This document shows, one piece after another, positions 58,601-64,000 of a DNA stretch of 64,000 nt. The stretch's first letter is position 1, and every line of letters starts with the position of its first letter. This DNA is from Stichopus chloronotus (Eukaryota > Echinodermata > Holothuroidea > Aspidochirotida > Stichopodidae): the NCBI GenBank assembly GCA_021234535.1, contig CM037843.1, forward strand, positions 39,309,200 to 39,373,199, written 5' to 3'. Below the pieces are notes generated by a model. The model made no database searches. It worked only from the letters and a program-made list of their open reading frames with translations, and had not been told where the DNA came from. A program made the position numbers and the translations under genes.

Positions 58601-61600
58601 GCTACCACATTTACAGAACTGTGAGGAGTTTGACCAAAAGTAGAAAGGAGCATAACCTATTGCGCTTCTTTGTTTCATACAGGTAAAGTCCATTTACTGT
58701 CAAACAAAAATTATGTAGTGTTTATGCAATCTTGACTTTCGACTAAAAAACATACTAAGTGCAAACGTTTTCACAAATTTAAAAATACCATGATTTTCCA
58801 AGACATTCAAACCAAACAGACATTATTAAACCTGCAAAATCCAGATAAAACATCACATGGTTTTCTTCCTCTTCCTTCCCCCCCCCCCCACAAAAAAACA
58901 ACCTTGATCTTGGTCAATGTTGATTCCTGATGATCTAAACAGTACAGCTGAATCACTTCAGATTGATCTGTGATACATAATTTACTGACATTAATCTGAT
59001 ATTGAGAGGGTAAACAATTTGTGTGCTGCATATGTGTTTTTGTGAGCATGTTGACATGTATCTTATTGCTTTTTGTACAAAGTCTTACTTCTGTTGTTAT
59101 CTACTTGACTTTGAAATTTGCCCTCCAAAACAAAAACCTTAGTTCACCAAGAAGCAGACTCTATGACAATTCACGACAATCCGGTCACATTTCTCTACAC
59201 AAATATGACGCACAATGTCCTCAATTAACTGAACCCTGATGACTTGGCTCACATGTCCAGGATACCACATCCAAACAGATCCTGCTAGAGGTAAAACTCT
59301 CCTCAAAGTACACAGTGTTAACCAGCCTTATTAACAGATATTAACGAGCCATAGATACACTCAAATTGATTTTGATCGATACCAATAACACAAAACAACA
59401 GACACATTGGTGCTTGAGCAAAAATGTTGTATATTTGAACAGGTGATCTTAAAAATGCTTGCAGCATACGACTGAACATCCTTACAATGCAAATTACAGG
59501 ATAGTTATATATTACAATAACTATCATCTGATATGTAGAACAAATGTGTTTGATCTGAAGTAAGCAAAACCTAGTCGACTGTGTAAAGTTGAGGATATTA
59601 TGCAGACAAATCTATGCAGCTCCAGAATAAAAAGTTGCAAAAGAGATACAAAACCTGCAGGGAGTAGATATTTCTGAGTGATTAGCTAACTTGTTGGACC
59701 ACGACTGCACTGTTATGAAAGCCTGACCTGTCTTGGACAAGTACATCCCCCCTTCTCATGAACCAAAGAGAGTGATGTTCAAAGTCGGGGTTAACAACCC
59801 CATATAGGGTACATGAGAGTCCTGAAATTTACTACTGTATAAAGTGTACAACAACCTTGGAGACAGTTCTGGTATCCACTGAAAAACCTCTAATAGCAAA
59901 TTCATGCTATAGAACAACCTTCCCTAGATACTGGGGGAAAACGCATCACAAATCAGCCAGTTTACTACCTTTTTCATGGAAATCTATTTTTGTAACTGTG
60001 ATAAAAATAAAGTCTTGCTGCTGAAGGCCTATTTCATGAAAATCTGCGCCATCATTCTTTGCATTAATTATTAACATGAAGTCTGTGACACGCCAAGTTG
60101 TTTTGAAACCTGCATGCTTTTTATTCTCCACTTGACCAGTCTTTCGACTGTCAATTTCAGAGAGCTCTTTACTCAAACAAAGCAGCAAACAGAAAGACAA
60201 TTACAAACGGTTTATCTAGTAACTGTTAACAGCTATTTGGGGTTTTAGTAATTCCAGGTATAGATACCCTGATATCTGGGGGTCTGATCTTTTTTTCTTT
60301 TATTGGATTGTAGGTTTACAAAGAGCCCATCAAGGGACAATTTCAAATGGTTCAAAACCATGCCACAAATTTTACAGTATCTGCAATTATACAAAACGAA
60401 AGATTATGCTTGCTTCGACAATATTCACGTTAGTGTGCCCAATCCTGAAAGAAACCCATACCTATCTCTTTTAAAATCACAAAAATGCACTGCAATTAAA
60501 AGTTACGGGCAACATACTAACCTGCTTCAAAGCATAGGCTTATAACTGTGTGACATTCACCTCTGAGCAGCATTGCACTATAAACAGAACCATGCTCAAT
60601 GCACACTGACAGGGTTTCTGATGAATCTGCCTACTGGTTCTTTCAACTTGTTAATTACACTCCTATTCATAGAATACAATGCAATCTGAAGAAGTGACAA
60701 AAATGAATTCAAAGAACATTCTTGAAATTGTGTTCTTCTGCCACTTTTTGTCAGATGAGTTCATGTTCTACGATGTGACGCTCTCCATTCATAAACATTT
60801 AAAAATCTTTCCTCATTTTTTTTCTGTTAGGTTAAATACTTCAAAATGCATTGAAATGGACAATGCAACATTTGCGACATTTGACAATGTATGTTCAAAA
60901 TTTAGTTCAAAATTCAGTTCAAAATTACGACACTGCTGAAAGATGTAACTGAAATTCGAATGTACTGGAAATTGACTAAAACCAAAGAATTATCCTAAAG
61001 TGAAACAGCTATTATTCCACATTTTTATCTTCACCATTCATGCAATTTTACCATCCTTGGAACCACTTTCCCACCCTACAATCCTTCCTCAACACTTTCC
61101 GTCAGACACAGCATGTTTGAAATGTCACTTCAATCTTTTAATATATATCTTTGGAACAGAGTTGAAGTGTTTGAAAATGATGTCATTGCTTTAGTAACAG
61201 TCTCTGATAAAATGGTGTGAACAAAATACCTGTACTATAGATCCTTCCAAAGAGAGGAAAATCCCTGAACTCTCAAAATAGAGACTTTATTTTCATACCC
61301 TTCACTGTCTGTTTTCAGACTGTCCCCGTCACTGCACCATGTAGATCTTGTGACTGCTCGAAAGTCAACCACTTAAAATGTGCTCTGATCCAGCTAGTAG
61401 ATTAAAGGTGCATTCAGAGACATTCAAGGGTCTCCTATTCAGCTCCAGAGCATGCATTAGGTAAAATAGATTATTAAGAGAATTTTTCCACAAAAAAAAA
61501 AAAAAAACATTGCAGAAAAATACTGTTTTCTATTTTCTATCATTTTCTGAAAACTTTTCTGCTTTTGGCCCGAACTGAAACAATATGGTCATGTGATTTC

Positions 61601-64000
61601 TTCGTCACTGGACGGAGTCATGTCGCACTCACGAAAGTGCTGCACAGAGAGACGGGTGTACAAACCTAACCTTCGCTAGTACAACTACAAGTCCTACATA
61701 CACTGTTTTTCTCCTGAAATGGGTCGGAAATGATGAAGATTACATAGTTGTGGATTTGTAACAGCACAAAGAATACCCATACGATCAGTTTCTTTCCAAT
61801 TTCCAACGGACAGAGGCAGCAAAATTCTTCATCAGGCCTTCATAATGCTGACAAGAAAAGATTTTACCACAGCTGGAAATAGGCTTGTAACCTGATGTAA
61901 ACAGATGCTTATGCTGGAACCATTTCCACGAAAGTGAATTCCCAAACTGAATGAAACCACTTCTAACTTCTCAAATTTTGGGAGTGTGGACACATTTTGA
62001 TCGCCAGGAATTCATGGACACAATTAACATATGATTTCTGGCTCAGAAGTATGGGTGGTAGGGAATCGAATAATTAAAATTTGCCCATCCAAAATTAATA
62101 CTGCTCATCATGCAGAAAAAAGCTTTGAATTTTAGGCAAATTAAGGTACATGCTTGACTCAAGCTACGCCCCCATTTTCATGCAGTCAATCAAATATGAT
62201 TTTTGCTATAAATTGGTATTTTCAAAACCTATTATCTCATCAATGCCAAGGACTATTCCTGAAAATTCAAAGTGTGTATCAGAGAACAAACAAGAGTTTT
62301 CAGCTAACTTAGAATTAGAGAAAACGCCTAGCCTCTGAAATTCTGAATGAGACCTTTATGCTTTTCTCAAACTGTACATTGAACCTCCCAAGCTTACAGG
62401 CACAGGTCAACCTATACCATAGACCAAACAATGTCTAGGACACATGCATTTCCCCTCAGACCAATAGTTAAGAGCAACCACTGTAACCACATCAAAGCAA
62501 AATCCAACAGTCTGTGACAGGTAAAAAAGGATATGGTTGAAACCCTGGACTATGTGAAGAACATACATGGGGTTGACCACAATTTCCAGTCAATTGGCAA
62601 CCCTAAGTTCCTGAATTTAAGAGGTGTTTGTAATATTCAATAACCATGGTCAATGATGGAAATTTAACAAGGTACAAGTACTTCACATGATGCCACAGGA
62701 CAGCAAAAACCACTAGTGGAAGAAACATTACACACAGTGCATACAGCACATCTCTACTGCATCCCCTGCCAAGTGAGCCATAAACAAGGATCCACTAAAA
62801 ATGACTGAAGATAAGAATAATGAACTAATAAAAAAAAAAATCAAAATTCCTGTAAGTCAAGAGAACACACAGTTTTAAATCAATATTTTTCCTAATTAGT
62901 GGCACACACAATTGAACACATTTGTAAAACATTTTAACTATTTACATCAGAAATTCTACTCATAACATCTGTGGGCATGCATGTTTGTAATAGAGGTGTA
63001 AGTCTGTGCAACAGAGTATTCCATAAAGTCCTATCTTCCTTTAAAGGTTGTGCGACATGAAAATAACATTTTGAAATATTGGCTATATTGATCATCAAAA
63101 ATGTTGAAAACAGCCACAAATTCCATCAAATGTTTACTACTTTACAGGCAAATTCATATCTTACACCTGTAGCATGAATAAACATTAGCTAAATATGCAA
63201 ATTTATGACATTGAGAGATGGACTCCCTTGAAATGTCTTAGGTCATCCTTTGTTTTCTTAACCTCTATTTTAAGGATAGTTGGGAGTTCTATACGCCACA
63301 AAGGTTTGGTTTGGAAGCATGTATTTCTTTACAAATATTGGTATCACTCACAAATATGAAATGCATTTTCATGAAACGTGAAATAGTCGTATCTCAAAAA
63401 ACAGTAGCAAATATCCAACAGATTTTAATTCAGGGTTTCACTCTATTAACTTTTGAACAAAGCGAGCTCTTTTCTAAATGCATGTCACGATACCGTGGAT
63501 AATACCCTCTAAACTTCTAGCAACAAGCTTTACAGACAATGCAAAATTCTGCCTGCATTTATTGCAGAAAATGGTATTTCACTAGGATTGTTTAAGAATA
63601 GACAGTGATTCTGGATACTGTCTAACGCCCTGTTTACATGATGAATGCATTTGTCCACATGTAAGCATGTGCAAATGCACATACACAAATGTATGACATT
63701 GTTCACAATTTCCTGCTTGGAGCATGCAGCATCATGTAAAAATGTGTGCACAATGTTCATGTGTCATAAAGCAGTCCCAAACTTTTCAGACTTGAAGTGT
63801 CCTCAAACATTGATTTTTGCTGAATATCCCAGACATTCCCCACAACTTACTAGGTTATTCACGAGTGATTACAATTACCCGTGCTGGAGGGCGAGGACAC
63901 ACCTAGGCTTGGAAGGCACATTGTCAGAATTGATTCTGAATGCACTTTGAGCAAAGTCAAACTTAAAACATTAGTGAAGCAAGGGGTACTGTAAGTACAT

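Larger units (their letters stand above)
45123..64000 (-). other. AKT 5' intron and/or upstream flank, no exon identified
   Basis: The missing 5' coding exon should encode about 15 residues ending Lys-Arg-Gly with a phase-1 donor. I looked along the minus strand for a Gly-Trp-Leu...Lys-Arg pattern before a GT donor and did not find it. Frames of up to 165 codons (43468-43965, which begins inside the mapped gene; 48534-49010) are not protein-like. The stretch holds repeat copies at 46347, 50707, 53944, 55062 and 58396 and inverted/direct repeats at 50979-52020. The remaining parts (56000-58380, 58610-63960) show nothing I can name. Confidence 0.4.

Noticed and set aside
59946..60200. 84-codon minus-strand frame with moderately protein-like sequence
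   Set aside because: No motif recognised, no convincing acceptor/donor pair with consistent phase.
61550..61740. CpG-containing patch as a promoter candidate
   Set aside because: Only a few CpGs, no open frame beyond ten codons after an ATG, no matching downstream exon.

Overview
This is a 64 kb piece of an AT-rich animal genome. It has long GT-AG introns, low coding density, many simple repeats, decayed non-LTR retrotransposons and foldback/MITE-like elements. There is no operon structure and nothing bacterial or viral in organisation. The species cannot be fixed from sequence alone. The kinase sequence and repeat style fit an invertebrate deuterostome (perhaps an echinoderm), but that is a weak inference.

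The one securely identified gene is a minus-strand AKT (RAC serine/threonine kinase, protein kinase B), in eleven coding exons from 45122 down to the stop codon at 24916. The exons join in frame into 460 complete residues: PH domain (less about 15 N-terminal residues), a short variable linker, the complete kinase domain with T-loop, and the AGC tail with turn and hydrophobic motifs. The small first coding exon was not found. It should lie upstream, either unrecognised in 45123-64000 or beyond the window, so 45123-64000 is best read as AKT intron/5' flank.

A second minus-strand gene is suggested at the left: a candidate first exon (9551-9369, 61 codons) and a strong coiled-coil exon (508-37). 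Both have phase-0 junctions and could be spliced across a roughly 8.9 kb intron. The product is not recognised.

The rest is intronic or intergenic and rich in repeats: a 747-bp element with long inverted repeats and TTAA at both ends (701-1447); a 360-bp hairpin carrying a DR1-like motif (5028-5390); a LINE 3' end (8597-9127); a second decayed reverse transcriptase (13737-14360); ~187-bp, ~145-bp, ~80-bp, ~31-bp and ~200-bp tandem arrays; a dispersed family with GGTTCCTTGC/GCAAGGAACC ends; and a 29-copy GAT microsatellite. I saw no convincing novel biological system. The most unusual items are the repeat families, one of which carries arrays of nuclear-receptor-like TGACCT half-sites inside an AKT intron.
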